Shown here: piece after piece, positions 28,519-35,111 of the stretch
How positions within the stretch are numbered: the first letter of the stretch is position 1
Layout: the number at the start of each line of letters is the position of its first letter
Assembly: GCF_051175565.1 (NCBI RefSeq)
Contig: NZ_CP195105.1
Coordinates: 1,860,001-1,924,000, forward strand
From: Daejeonia sp002484105
GTDB lineage: Bacteria; Bacteroidota; Bacteroidia; Flavobacteriales; Weeksellaceae
Reading direction: 5' to 3'
Length of the DNA stretch: 64,000 bases
Position numbers and translations under genes: made by a program
Notes under the pieces: generated by a model
Told to the model about the DNA's origin: nothing
Database searches by the model: none
What the model saw: the letters and a program-made list of their open reading frames with translations, nothing else

Positions 28519-30043
28519 CTAAACAGGACAAATGAAATTTATTTTCGTTTGTCCTGTTCTTATTTTGGAGTAATCCGTTGTTTATCTGAAAGATATAGTT
28601 TGCGATTACGTTTATTCGAGAGGTTCGATAAGTTTTTCCGTCAAACTCCAATTTTTCGGGGAATATCGAACCGATTATACCTCTCCTTGTGTTGATTTCA
28701 CCCTCGCTGTACATCTTGGGAATATTTTCTATGTACTTTAAAGCCCTGTCCAAAGACTGTTCTATATTGATTTTCTTGGTATCAGAACCGTCCCTGCTCA
28801 ACTGTTCTTCCAAACTCTCGATTCGTTTCTTACACTCATCTTTGATTTCGAGGTATTCCTCATCATCAATAATTTCAGATAGCAGTTTGTTGCGTGCTAC
28901 TGACAACCTTGCATTTAGTTTATCTATTTCCTGTGCAATCTGTTTCTTTTCGTCAAGTGGGTTGTTTACGAATTTCTTGTAGTTGTCCAACAACAGTTTT
29001 TTCACTATTTGAGCAGTGCCGTTTAATGCAAACTGACGCATACTCTTTTCAAAAATATCATTGGCTAATTCGGCTTTTTGACGGAAGCCACAGGAGGAAA
29101 CGCAATGATAGTAGTAATAACGGCTTGTCCTACCTTTGGAAGCACTTCCTGTGAGGTTGCGACCACATTCGGGACATACCAAGAAACCACGTAGGGGAAG
29201 GTTCTCATCTGAAAGTATTTTGGTATTGGGACGTTCGACCCTTTTGTTTCCGTCCAATATCAGTTGTACCCTGTCAAAAAGTTCTTTGGATATAAGCGGT
29301 TCGTGCTGACCCTGTACCAGATGTGCTTCTTCGTCCTTGAATTTGGCTATGAATATCTTACCGTAGTATAGCGGATTGCGTACGGCTACGTGAAAAGCAC
29401 TTCGACTTATCGTTGTCTTGTGTAATTTGTTCATTTTTTGCCGTACTTGGTCACAGGCAAACACACCTTTAGCTATTTCATTGAAAGCCCAACGCATAGC
29501 TGTTGCTTCAGGTTCTTTTGGAGCAATGTATTTTCTTCCGTCCTCTTTGCTTCTGTTGATATATCCAAAAGGTGCTCTACCCATTAAACGCCCTTCTTTC
29601 CTTGCCCTACGCATACCGTAAAACGTATTCAATGCCCTGCGGTCATTTTCCACTTCGGGAGCGGACAGATATATCGCAAGCATCATCTTGTTTTCGGGAA
29701 TGGAAAGGTCTAAAGGCTGTTCTACCGCTTGTGGTTCTATGCCAAGTTTGTTAAGTGTGCTAATCATCTGATAGGCATCACCTGCATTACGGCTAAACCT
29801 ATCCCATTTGGTAAACAGGATAAGGTTGGTCTTTGAACTTTTCTTTTTAAGGCTGTTCAGCAATCTTGTCCATTCAGGACGGTTAAAGGTCTTGGCAGAA
29901 TGGTCTTCGTAAATAACCTGTCCGACAGCAATCTTATTAGTCGCACAGAACCTTTTCAGACGTTCCTCTTGGTCACGCTGTGAATATCCCTTGTCTGCCT
30001 GTTCGTCCGTGGAAACTCGTATATATAAATCGGCTCTTTTCAT
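28508..30043 (-). CDS. Large serine recombinase (integrase)
   Basis: A 511-residue site-specific recombinase. The catalytic domain starts MKRADLYIRVSTDEQ with nucleophile Ser11, and continues with TKWDRFSRNAGDAYQMI and the arginine-rich ENDRRALNTFYGMRRARKEG helix. A recombinase domain with FGYINRS follows, then a zinc ribbon (CPECGRNLTGSAS with HCVSSCGF, near 285-320) and a coiled coil (EKKQIAQEIDKLNARLS). This is the large serine integrase plan. The stop codon and last codons lie within tRNA-Arg, so the 3' end of the gene spans the element/chromosome junction. It would excise and integrate the element. A small 53-residue gene lies just upstream on the same strand. Confidence 0.93.
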   Translation of the reverse strand: MKRADLYIRVSTDEQADKGYSQRDQEERLKRFCATNKIAVGQVIYEDHSAKTFNRPEWTRLLNSLKKKSSKTNLILFTKWDRFSRNAGDAYQMISTLNKLGIEPQAVEQPLDLSIPENKMMLAIYLSAPEVENDRRALNTFYGMRRARKEGRLMGRAPFGYINRSKEDGRKYIAPKEPEATAMRWAFNEIAKGVFACDQVRQKMNKLHKTTISRSAFHVAVRNPLYYGKIFIAKFKDEEAHLVQGQHEPLISKELFDRVQLILDGNKRVERPNTKILSDENLPLRGFLVCPECGRNLTGSASKGRTSRYYYYHCVSSCGFRQKAELANDIFEKSMRQFALNGTAQIVKKLLLDNYKKFVNNPLDEKKQIAQEIDKLNARLSVARNKLLSEIIDDEEYLEIKDECKKRIESLEEQLSRDGSDTKKINIEQSLDRALKYIENIPKMYSEGEINTRRGIIGSIFPEKLEFDGKTYRTSRINVIANYIFQINNGLLQNKNRTNENKFHLSCLVAP

Positions 30044-30088
30044 AGCTAATCTTTTTGAGTGGGTATTAATGTTTTGTGGGATTAGCTA
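30043..30088. promoter_or_regulatory. Inverted repeat upstream of the recombinase
   Basis: TAGCTAATC at 30043-30051 and GATTAGCTA at 30080-30088 are perfect inverted arms overlapping the recombinase start region. The same ATTAGCT core recurs in the mob-region repeats near 34.2 kb, suggesting a shared regulator. Confidence 0.5.
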
Positions 30089-30102
30089 AAGTACGAAATA
30101 AA

Positions 30103-30264
30103 TCATTCGGTATCAAAGCATTCACGGATAATTATCATTGTGAGGTTGTACAGAAACTCCATAATCAGTTCGGCTTTTTCCTGTTCCACATCAATACCGA
30201 CCTCATGTAGAAGCTCCATTGCTTCCTCGATAGGTATTTTATCTATTTCCTTTCTCTCCTGCAT
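30103..30264 (-). CDS. Small acidic protein next to the recombinase
   Basis: A 53-residue frame starting at an ATG at 30264 (MQERKEIDKIPIEEAMELLH) and ending REC-FDTE before a TGA at 30103-30105. It is helical and charged, with a pattern of acidic and hydrophobic residues (EVGIDVEQEKAELIMEFLYN). It lies 59 bp upstream of the serine recombinase on the same strand, as small recombination directionality or regulatory proteins often do. Coding character (good third-position use, no internal stops) supports it. Function unknown; an excision or control role is a guess. Confidence 0.6.
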   Translation of the reverse strand: MQERKEIDKIPIEEAMELLHEVGIDVEQEKAELIMEFLYNLTMIIIRECFDTE

Positions 30265-30631
30265 CGCCTACTAATTTTTTTGTTTCAGCGAAATTAGTGG
30301 GATAAGAGGATTGGACTTTCAAAGCTGCAGTCAGAGGTCGCATTTGGCGTTCAGAGGCTAAATACTCGGTTTGGGATTAGTATATTTTGAGCGTATCCCT
30401 TTGCATTTTTGCCAACGCACTGTCAGGCTGAGCCAGTCGAAGCCCAACGCAAAAAATGCAAGCGGGTCGGGATATCCGCTACAAGTCATCGCTCCGTTGC
30501 ACTTCGCTGTGGGCTTTCCGCTTCTATCCCTCACGAAAACGAAAAAACAATGCTTGAAATATTTGTGTAATTTTGTTGTGTCTATAAACAAGTTGGCGGT
30601 TATGGATTGTAGAACGACACCCAAGCACAAA
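30265..30631. other. Non-coding stretch with inverted repeats and a phased motif
   Basis: No gene is seen. At 30327-30353 a 27-bp segment with TGGC-type units at roughly 10-bp spacing matches a segment at 34402-34428 in 23 of 27 positions. Further on, TTTGCATTTTTGC near 30400 faces GCAAAAAATGCA near 30450, an interrupted inverted repeat. The AraC gene promoter should lie at the right end. Confidence 0.45.
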
Positions 30632-31366
30632 ATGGAATACAAAATAATAAAACCTTACAAAGACTTAAAGCCCTTTATACATTTTTATTGGGAACTGAAA
30701 GGAAACGAACTTGAAAAACAATGGGAACGGGTTTTTCCAGACGGTTGTGCAGGTGTATTGATGAATTTAGGAAATACTTGTTTGACAGACAACGGTTCAT
30801 TTTCTTTGGAGTTTGGAAAAACGTATGTGGTGGGTGCGATGACTTCATTTAAAGACAGCTTTATCGACAGTGATACTCATTTATTGGGAGTATGTCTAAA
30901 ACCTGCAACTTTTGCAAATTTCTATAGCTATGCCTCACAAAATGAATTGACAAACGATACAATCGAGTTTGAAAAATCTAATTCATTCAATGTCGATAAA
31001 ATCTTTAACAACCCATTTGATTATCTTAACCAATTTTTTTCCGACAGAATAAAAGCAAAACATATTCCATTGCAATCGGTTATTAATGATATTCATTCTA
31101 CAAATGGACAGATCAACATTCACCAGCTGTCAAAACGAAATTTCACGACCATAAGACAGTTAGAGCGAAATTTCAAAAGGTTCATTGGACTATCCCCAAA
31201 AGAATATTCAAATATTATTCGCTTTCAAAATGCTTTGTCCATTATCAAAAAATCAGATGAAAATCGAAGTTTTTTAGATGTTGCTTTTGAATGTGGCTAC
31301 TATGACCATTCGCATCTTACCAATGAAATAAAACGAAATACGGGACTTTCGCCATCACAACTTTAA
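30632..31366 (+). CDS. AraC-family transcriptional regulator (DUF6597-type)
   Basis: Start at 30632 (MEYKIIKPYKDLKPFIHFYW), 244 residues; the longer upstream frame has no protein-like character, though an ATG 10 codons earlier is possible. The N-terminal ligand-type domain resembles DUF6597, with the C-terminal AraC double helix-turn-helix (HQLSKRNFTTIRQLERNFKRFIGLSPKEYSNIIRFQNAL, then SFLDVAFECGYYDHSHLTNEI). It is followed 72 bp later by a dihydrofolate-reductase-like gene and then the sigma-factor pair. A second AraC of this type lies at 54432-55223. It probably senses a small molecule and controls the neighbouring cassette; the ligand is unknown. Confidence 0.85.
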   Translation: MEYKIIKPYKDLKPFIHFYWELKGNELEKQWERVFPDGCAGVLMNLGNTCLTDNGSFSLEFGKTYVVGAMTSFKDSFIDSDTHLLGVCLKPATFANFYSYASQNELTNDTIEFEKSNSFNVDKIFNNPFDYLNQFFSDRIKAKHIPLQSVINDIHSTNGQINIHQLSKRNFTTIRQLERNFKRFIGLSPKEYSNIIRFQNALSIIKKSDENRSFLDVAFECGYYDHSHLTNEIKRNTGLSPSQL

Positions 31367-31438
31367 AATTGTCGCATTTTTCCAAAGTACAACCTGCTGT
31401 ACAAAGCTAACTTTGCAGAAACATTAATATTTATAAAA

Positions 31439-31972
31439 ATGCGGAAAATATCACTTTTCATTGCAACAAGTTTAGACGGTTACATTGCAAAACCTAATGA
31501 TGACCTTACTTTCTTGAAACTCGTTGAAAAAGCAGGAGAAGACTATGGTTATGGAGAATTTACAGACACAATTGACACATTGATTATTGGCAGAAGAACC
31601 TATGATTATGTGCTTAAAAATGTTGGTTTATCCCATTACGACAATGGACAACGAGATGTCTATGTCATAACAAGAACGGAAAGACCGCAAGTAGGTAGAA
31701 CGACTTTTTATACAGGGAATTTGACTGAACTGGTCAAACGACTGAAATCTGAAAAAGGTAAAAATATTTATTGTGACGGAGGAGCGGAAGTAATAAATGA
31801 ACTATTGAAACACGACTTAATAGACGAGTTTATCATTTCGATAGTACCCATTTTATTAGGTAACGGAACAAGACTTTTCAAAGACAGCAGACCAGAGCAA
31901 ACACTTGAATTTATCAAAGTCAAAACGTTTGAGACTGGATTGACACAACTGCATTACAAGCGACAAAAATAA
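31439..31972 (+). CDS. Dihydrofolate reductase-like (RibD C-terminal) protein
   Basis: A 177-residue protein starting MRKISLFIATSLDGYIAKPN, the usual beginning of the RibD_C/DHFR-like family, with IGRRTYDYV near residue 51 and KNIYCDGGAEVINELLKHDLIDEFIISIVPILLGNGTRLF. It should bind NADPH and reduce an unknown substrate in the cytoplasm; this branch often sits in accessory cassettes beside regulators. A TAACTTTG -7 box lies near 31407-31414, about 25 bp ahead. A terminator follows. Not a housekeeping DHFR; no drug-resistance claim can be made from sequence. Confidence 0.88.
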   Translation: MRKISLFIATSLDGYIAKPNDDLTFLKLVEKAGEDYGYGEFTDTIDTLIIGRRTYDYVLKNVGLSHYDNGQRDVYVITRTERPQVGRTTFYTGNLTELVKRLKSEKGKNIYCDGGAEVINELLKHDLIDEFIISIVPILLGNGTRLFKDSRPEQTLEFIKVKTFETGLTQLHYKRQK

Positions 31973-32000
31973 AACATCAACTAAATTGAATGTTTTCTTT

Positions 32001-32030
32001 CCTTTCAGCGACTTGTTGAAAGGCTTTTTT
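32001..32030 (+). terminator. Terminator after the DHFR-like gene
   Basis: CCTTTCA at 32001-32007 pairs with TGAAAGG at 32017-32023, followed by CTTTTTT. It separates the gene from the sigma-factor promoter. Confidence 0.75.
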
Positions 32031-32089
32031 CTTTCCCTCAGGCAAAGCGAAACGCAAAAACAATACAGTTGAAAGATTTTCTCAAAACC

Positions 32090-32116
32090 TGTCACATTAT
32101 TACCTTTGAAATTGTC
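32090..32116 (+). promoter_or_regulatory. ECF41-like promoter of the sigma-factor gene
   Basis: TGTCACA at 32090-32096 and TGTC at 32113-32116 are separated by 16 bp, matching the known ECF41 pattern (TGTCACA ... CGTC). An almost identical site lies ahead of the YciI gene at 32988. It suggests that the sigma factor transcribes its own gene. Confidence 0.65.
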
Positions 32117-32134
32117 TAACTCTAAAATCAAAAA

Positions 32135-32971
32135 ATGGACGATTTAAACACATTGAACAAAAAACTATTTCCTTATGCTTACAATATTTTGGGAAATATT
32201 GACGATTGCCAAGACGTAATTCAAGACGTTTTAATAAAATTCAATGCAAAAGAGGTCAGTTCAATTTCTAATCCAAATGCGTATCTGATAAAATCGGTCA
32301 TCAACCAAGCCATAAACCTAAAAAAGAAAAACAACAGAGAAAGGCAACAAAAAATTGTGTTACCCGAACCAATCGTTACCAATCAAGGTGAAAGCAAAAT
32401 TGAATTAGACGAGATACTCAATTATTCAATGCTTGTTTTGCTCGACACATTGAACACCAAAGAAAGAGCAGTTTTGTTGTTAAAAGAAGCATTTGATTAC
32501 GAACACGGTGATATAGCTGAAATATTAGAAATTTCGGCAGAAAATTCCCGACAAATCCTCACAAGAGCCAAAAAGAAACTGAAATTGCGGAAACCCGAAA
32601 TCGCAACTTCGTCTGCAAAAGACCGAAAATATTTAGAAAAATATGTGTCCGCAATCCGTAAAGGCGATGTAAAAACGTTGGAACAAATATTGTCTGACGA
32701 AGTGCAGGTTTTGGCAGATGCAGGAAATAAATTACAGGCTATTGCTGAACTGACTTCGGGAATTGACAACACCATTAAACTGATGACCTACGTTTATGAA
32801 AATCATCAAAAAGACCTTGAAATCAAAATCGAAGAAATCAATCATCAATCTGCATTACTGTTTTACAGAGGTACAACCTTGATAAACTGTCAGATATTTG
32901 AGCTAAACCCATACGGAAAAATCACAAGTATTTTTTCTGTCGTTGACCCCGAGAAATTGATGAAAATTTAA
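32135..32971 (+). CDS. ECF sigma factor, ECF41-like
   Basis: A 278-residue sigma factor. Region 2 (LFPYAYNILGNIDDCQDVIQDVL, near 10-32) and region 4 (LNTKERAVLLLKEAFDYEHGDIAEIL, then SAENSRQILTRAKKKL) are clear. A C-terminal extension of about 120 residues has a SnoaL-like fold pattern including LADAGNKLQAI, corresponding to the DGGGK-type motif of ECF41. In that group the extension modulates activity in place of an anti-sigma factor. Its own promoter matches the ECF41 pattern and so does that of the next gene, so both are likely its targets. The signal is unknown. Confidence 0.85.
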   Translation: MDDLNTLNKKLFPYAYNILGNIDDCQDVIQDVLIKFNAKEVSSISNPNAYLIKSVINQAINLKKKNNRERQQKIVLPEPIVTNQGESKIELDEILNYSMLVLLDTLNTKERAVLLLKEAFDYEHGDIAEILEISAENSRQILTRAKKKLKLRKPEIATSSAKDRKYLEKYVSAIRKGDVKTLEQILSDEVQVLADAGNKLQAIAELTSGIDNTIKLMTYVYENHQKDLEIKIEEINHQSALLFYRGTTLINCQIFELNPYGKITSIFSVVDPEKLMKI

Positions 32972-32987
32972 AAACTTCTCTACTTTC

Positions 32988-33014
32988 TGTCACGTTCCGA
33001 AATTTGAAATTGTC
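32988..33014 (+). promoter_or_regulatory. ECF41-like promoter of the YciI gene
   Basis: TGTCACG at 32988-32994 and TGTC at 33011-33014, again with a 16-bp spacer, and the shared TTTGAAAT before the second box. It overlaps the end of the sigma gene region and drives the YciI-like gene. Confidence 0.65.
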
Positions 33015-33043
33015 TTACAAGAAATAATTAAATTTTATAGACA

Positions 33044-33388
33044 ATGAAAGAATTTGTATTGATTTTCAGATTAAAAGACATTTCCGATTTCAGACCAACA
33101 CCTGAACAAATGCAGGAACGTATGAATTGGTTAACAGGAATTGCTTCACAAAGCAAATTGGTGGACAAAGGCAACACGCTTTTGCCATTTGCAGGAAGTG
33201 CAAAAATCGTAAAGTCCAACAAGGAAGTAACTGACGGAGTTTACACCGAAAACAAAGAATTTGTTAGCGGTTATGTTGTGGTAAAATCCGAGACCATTGA
33301 TGAAGCAATAGAAATTGCAAAAGGTAATCCTATTTTTGACCAAGTAGGCGGAAACATTGAAATAAGGGAAGTTTTGAAAAGAGATTAG
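33044..33388 (+). CDS. YciI-like (YCII) domain protein
   Basis: A 114-residue ferredoxin-like alpha/beta protein of the YCII/DGPF type, starting MKEFVLIFRLKDISDFRPTPEQMQERMNWL with GVYTENKEFVSGYVVVKSETIDEAIEIAKGNPIF. Proteins of this family often pair with ECF41-type sigma factors. Here it lies directly after the sigma gene with its own matching promoter, making it the likely effector target. Function in the cell is unknown. A terminator follows at 33411. Confidence 0.85.
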   Translation: MKEFVLIFRLKDISDFRPTPEQMQERMNWLTGIASQSKLVDKGNTLLPFAGSAKIVKSNKEVTDGVYTENKEFVSGYVVVKSETIDEAIEIAKGNPIFDQVGGNIEIREVLKRD

Positions 33389-33410
33389 CATTTAACAAAA
33401 CAACAAATCA

Positions 33411-33440
33411 AGCCCCGAAAAAAACGGGGCTTTTATTTTG
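33411..33440 (+). terminator. Terminator after the YciI gene
   Basis: AGCCCCG at 33411-33417 pairs with CGGGGCT at 33425-33431 across an A-rich loop, followed by TTTATTTTG. Confidence 0.85.
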
Positions 33441-33465
33441 TATTCTTGTACCCAAAAAAAGAATA

Positions 33466-33665
33466 AAAAGGTAGCAAAGATAAGGCGGACAGCCACCGCA
33501 CCACCCGACCAAAAGACTACGGCATAATGGCAGGGCAAAAAAGAGGCTTCGCCGAGTTGTTTGTGTTGCCCTGCCACCCTTCGGGACTTATTCCGTTTCC
33601 TTTTGGTTTTTCAGCCTGTCCGCCTTGATTGAACGCCTTTCTTTTTTTTCTGTTTTTTTGTTTTG
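33466..33665. ncRNA. Structured RNA-like region, copy A
   Basis: No protein frame. Nested arms: AAGGCGGACAG (33482-33492) with CTGTCCGCCTT (33616-33626), ACCAAAAG (33508-33515) with CTTTTGGT (33600-33607), and GGCAGGGCAA (33529-33538) with TTGCCCTGCC (33566-33575), plus small hairpins GGC-TTC-GCC and CCC-TTC-GGG. The core CCACCCTTCGGGACTTAT and the flank ending TTTCTTTTTTTTCTG recur in copy B at 59.9 kb, but the outer arms differ in sequence while staying self-complementary. That compensating change suggests a folded RNA (or single-strand DNA) structure. Strand not decided. Confidence 0.55.
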
Positions 33666-33717
33666 GAAAATAATTTTAAGAGGGAGGAACGAACCACCAC
33701 CTGACATCGCACCACTA

Positions 33718-34164
33718 TCAAAATAACGGCTTGTGTTTCTCGTTATAGATTTCCCTAATCAATTCCCCGAACTCCTGAAAATGGTATTCGATAATGTTGT
33801 CCAGATATGCATAAATAGTCAGTTTGTCGATGCCCATAATATTTGTAAGCCTGTTGAACGTATCGTGATGTTCCTGCCGTACATAGACGGATTTACCTTT
33901 GCTTGCCGTAGTGTTCGGTATTTTAAAGAACTGCCCACAGTAATCCTCCTTGGTCAGCTTCTTTGACTTTGAGGCCGTTCTTTTGGTATTACTTGCAGTC
34001 GGTTTTGTATCTTCCGTTTCTACGGATCTTTCGTCTGCGGTAAAGTCGTCCCAATGTGTTACGGCTTGCTGTTCCTGTTGGGTATTTTTCTTGTCGTTAC
34101 CGACAATCATTTCCATAAAATCCTGTTCTTCGGTTTGCTGTTTTTTGTTTTCTTCGTGTATCAT
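33718..34164 (-). CDS. DUF3408 mobility-region protein
   Basis: A 148-residue protein with an acidic, Gln/Glu-rich N terminus (MIHEENKKQQTEEQDFMEM), a basic middle (TKRTASKSKKLTKEDYC) and a conserved C-terminal part (YVRQEHHDTFNRLTNIMGIDKLTIYAYLDNIIEYHFQEFGELI) typical of DUF3408 proteins found in Bacteroidota conjugative elements. The C-terminal part resembles a ribbon-helix-helix-like dimer that may bind DNA. It is divergent from the relaxase operon and separated from it by a 508-bp regulatory region. Likely a mobilization or partition accessory; exact role unknown. Confidence 0.75.
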   Translation of the reverse strand: MIHEENKKQQTEEQDFMEMIVGNDKKNTQQEQQAVTHWDDFTADERSVETEDTKPTASNTKRTASKSKKLTKEDYCGQFFKIPNTTASKGKSVYVRQEHHDTFNRLTNIMGIDKLTIYAYLDNIIEYHFQEFGELIREIYNEKHKPLF

Positions 34165-34190
34165 ATCTATCGTTTTTAATATTATATCAG

Positions 34191-34292
34191 ATTAGCTGTC
34201 GGGTTAGCTGAACAGTCAGTTGTATATACTATTGTATCTATTTAAGCATCTATGCACCTGTATATTTCCAATTAGCTGTTTGGTTAGCTAAA
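34191..34292. repeat. Two 22-bp direct repeats with paired TTAGCT cores
   Basis: ATTAGCTGTCGGGTTAGCTG begins at 34191 and ATTAGCTGTTTGGTTAGCTA begins at 34271, exactly 80 bp later. Each holds two TTAGCT cores 12 bp apart. They lie upstream of the DUF3408 gene, on the side facing the relaxase genes, and may be operator or iteron sites. Confidence 0.6.
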
Positions 34293-34401
34293 AAGCCAAC
34301 GGATTACAAGCAATTTATTTAGCCCGTTGACTAACTCCGTTGCCAATCAGCCAACTAACCACACAAAGGAAATAAAAGCAATCCCAATCCGCTTAAAGGT
34401 G

Positions 34402-34428
34402 GCAGTCAGTGGCACTATTTGGCGTTCA
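34402..34428. repeat. Phased TGGC motif, copy in the mob region
   Basis: Three TGGC-starting units with about 10-bp spacing; matches 30327-30353 in 23 of 27 positions. It lies between the direct repeats and the oriT-like hairpin. Confidence 0.5.
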
Positions 34429-34511
34429 TTGTCGTGTTTGTAAATCGCTGTTATTCAAATAGTCTTCCCGAAATTTGTAAACGGAAGCGGTCGGTTTTTT
34501 CGGCTAACTCC

Positions 34512-34536
34512 AATCCGTTTGCAAAACGGATTTTTC
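34512..34536 (+). terminator. Short hairpin with T tail in the mob region
   Basis: AATCCGTTT (34512-34520) pairs with AAACGGATT (34524-34532) across GCA, followed by TTTTC. It could be a terminator or part of the transfer origin. Confidence 0.45.
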
Positions 34537-34552
34537 TGAACCCCTGTTCAGA

Positions 34553-34625
34553 GCAAGTTATCTTTTGAGGTACTCGAAATGAATTTCAGTACCTCAAAAG
34601 CACTTGCCCTTGCAGGGGGCTGAAA
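34553..34625. promoter_or_regulatory. Long hairpin near the relaxase genes, candidate oriT
   Basis: CTTTTGAGGTACT (34562-34574) and AGTACCTCAAAAG (34588-34600) are perfect arms, extended inside by GAAAT/ATTTC and outside by GCAAGT (34553-34558)/ACTTGC (34602-34607). A G-rich segment follows, and the mobilization genes begin 66 bp later. Transfer origins of mobilizable elements commonly have an inverted repeat next to the nick site and lie beside the mob genes. No nick site is visible by eye, so this is a candidate only. Confidence 0.5.
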
Positions 34626-34672
34626 ACCGCTCCAAAGTCGCAGTTTTGGTTTGACATTAAAATGGATTTATT

Positions 34673-35107
34673 ATGGAAGAAAAGAACAATAAACAGGTTA
34701 GGAAAGCAGGGAGAAAACCGAAGAACGACCCTGCCGTACATCGGTATTCCATTAACCTGAATGCAGAGGACAACGCCAGGTTCCTTGCCCTCTTTGACCA
34801 ATCGGGAATGAAAGTAGTGGCACATTTCATTACAGCCTGCATCTTTCAGAAGACGGTAAAGACCGTAAAAATTGATATGAATGCAGTAGAATACCACGCA
34901 GGACTGACCAAATTTTTCGGTCAGTTTCGGGGGATAGCAACCAATTACAATCAGATTGTAAGGTTATTGAACGCTAATTTTTCAGAGAAAAAAGCATCTG
35001 CATACCTCTATAAATTGGAAAAACAGACGGCAGAAATGAAAGAACTGTTGCTAAAGGTTCTAATTCTTACCGATGAATTTGAAAAGAAATATCTGAATAA
35101 AGAGTGA
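34673..35107 (+). CDS. MobC-like relaxosome accessory protein
   Basis: A 144-residue basic protein, MEEKNNKQVRKAGRKPKNDPAVHR, with a ribbon-helix-helix-type segment (RYSINLNAEDNARFLALFDQSGMKVVAHFITACIF near 25-60) and a helical tail. It has the bacterial MobC/relaxosome pattern (GIATNYNQIVRLLNANF near 90). Its stop lies 4 bp before the relaxase start, so the two are co-translated. It probably binds oriT and assists the relaxase in mobilization. It differs from the coupling protein sometimes also called MobC in Bacteroidota, so no symbol is given. Confidence 0.82.
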   Translation: MEEKNNKQVRKAGRKPKNDPAVHRYSINLNAEDNARFLALFDQSGMKVVAHFITACIFQKTVKTVKIDMNAVEYHAGLTKFFGQFRGIATNYNQIVRLLNANFSEKKASAYLYKLEKQTAEMKELLLKVLILTDEFEKKYLNKE

Positions 35108-35111
35108 AATT

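Noticed and set aside
28689..29754. Several plus-strand frames across the recombinase gene
   Set aside because: They are antisense shadows of the serine recombinase; the minus-strand protein has all family motifs.
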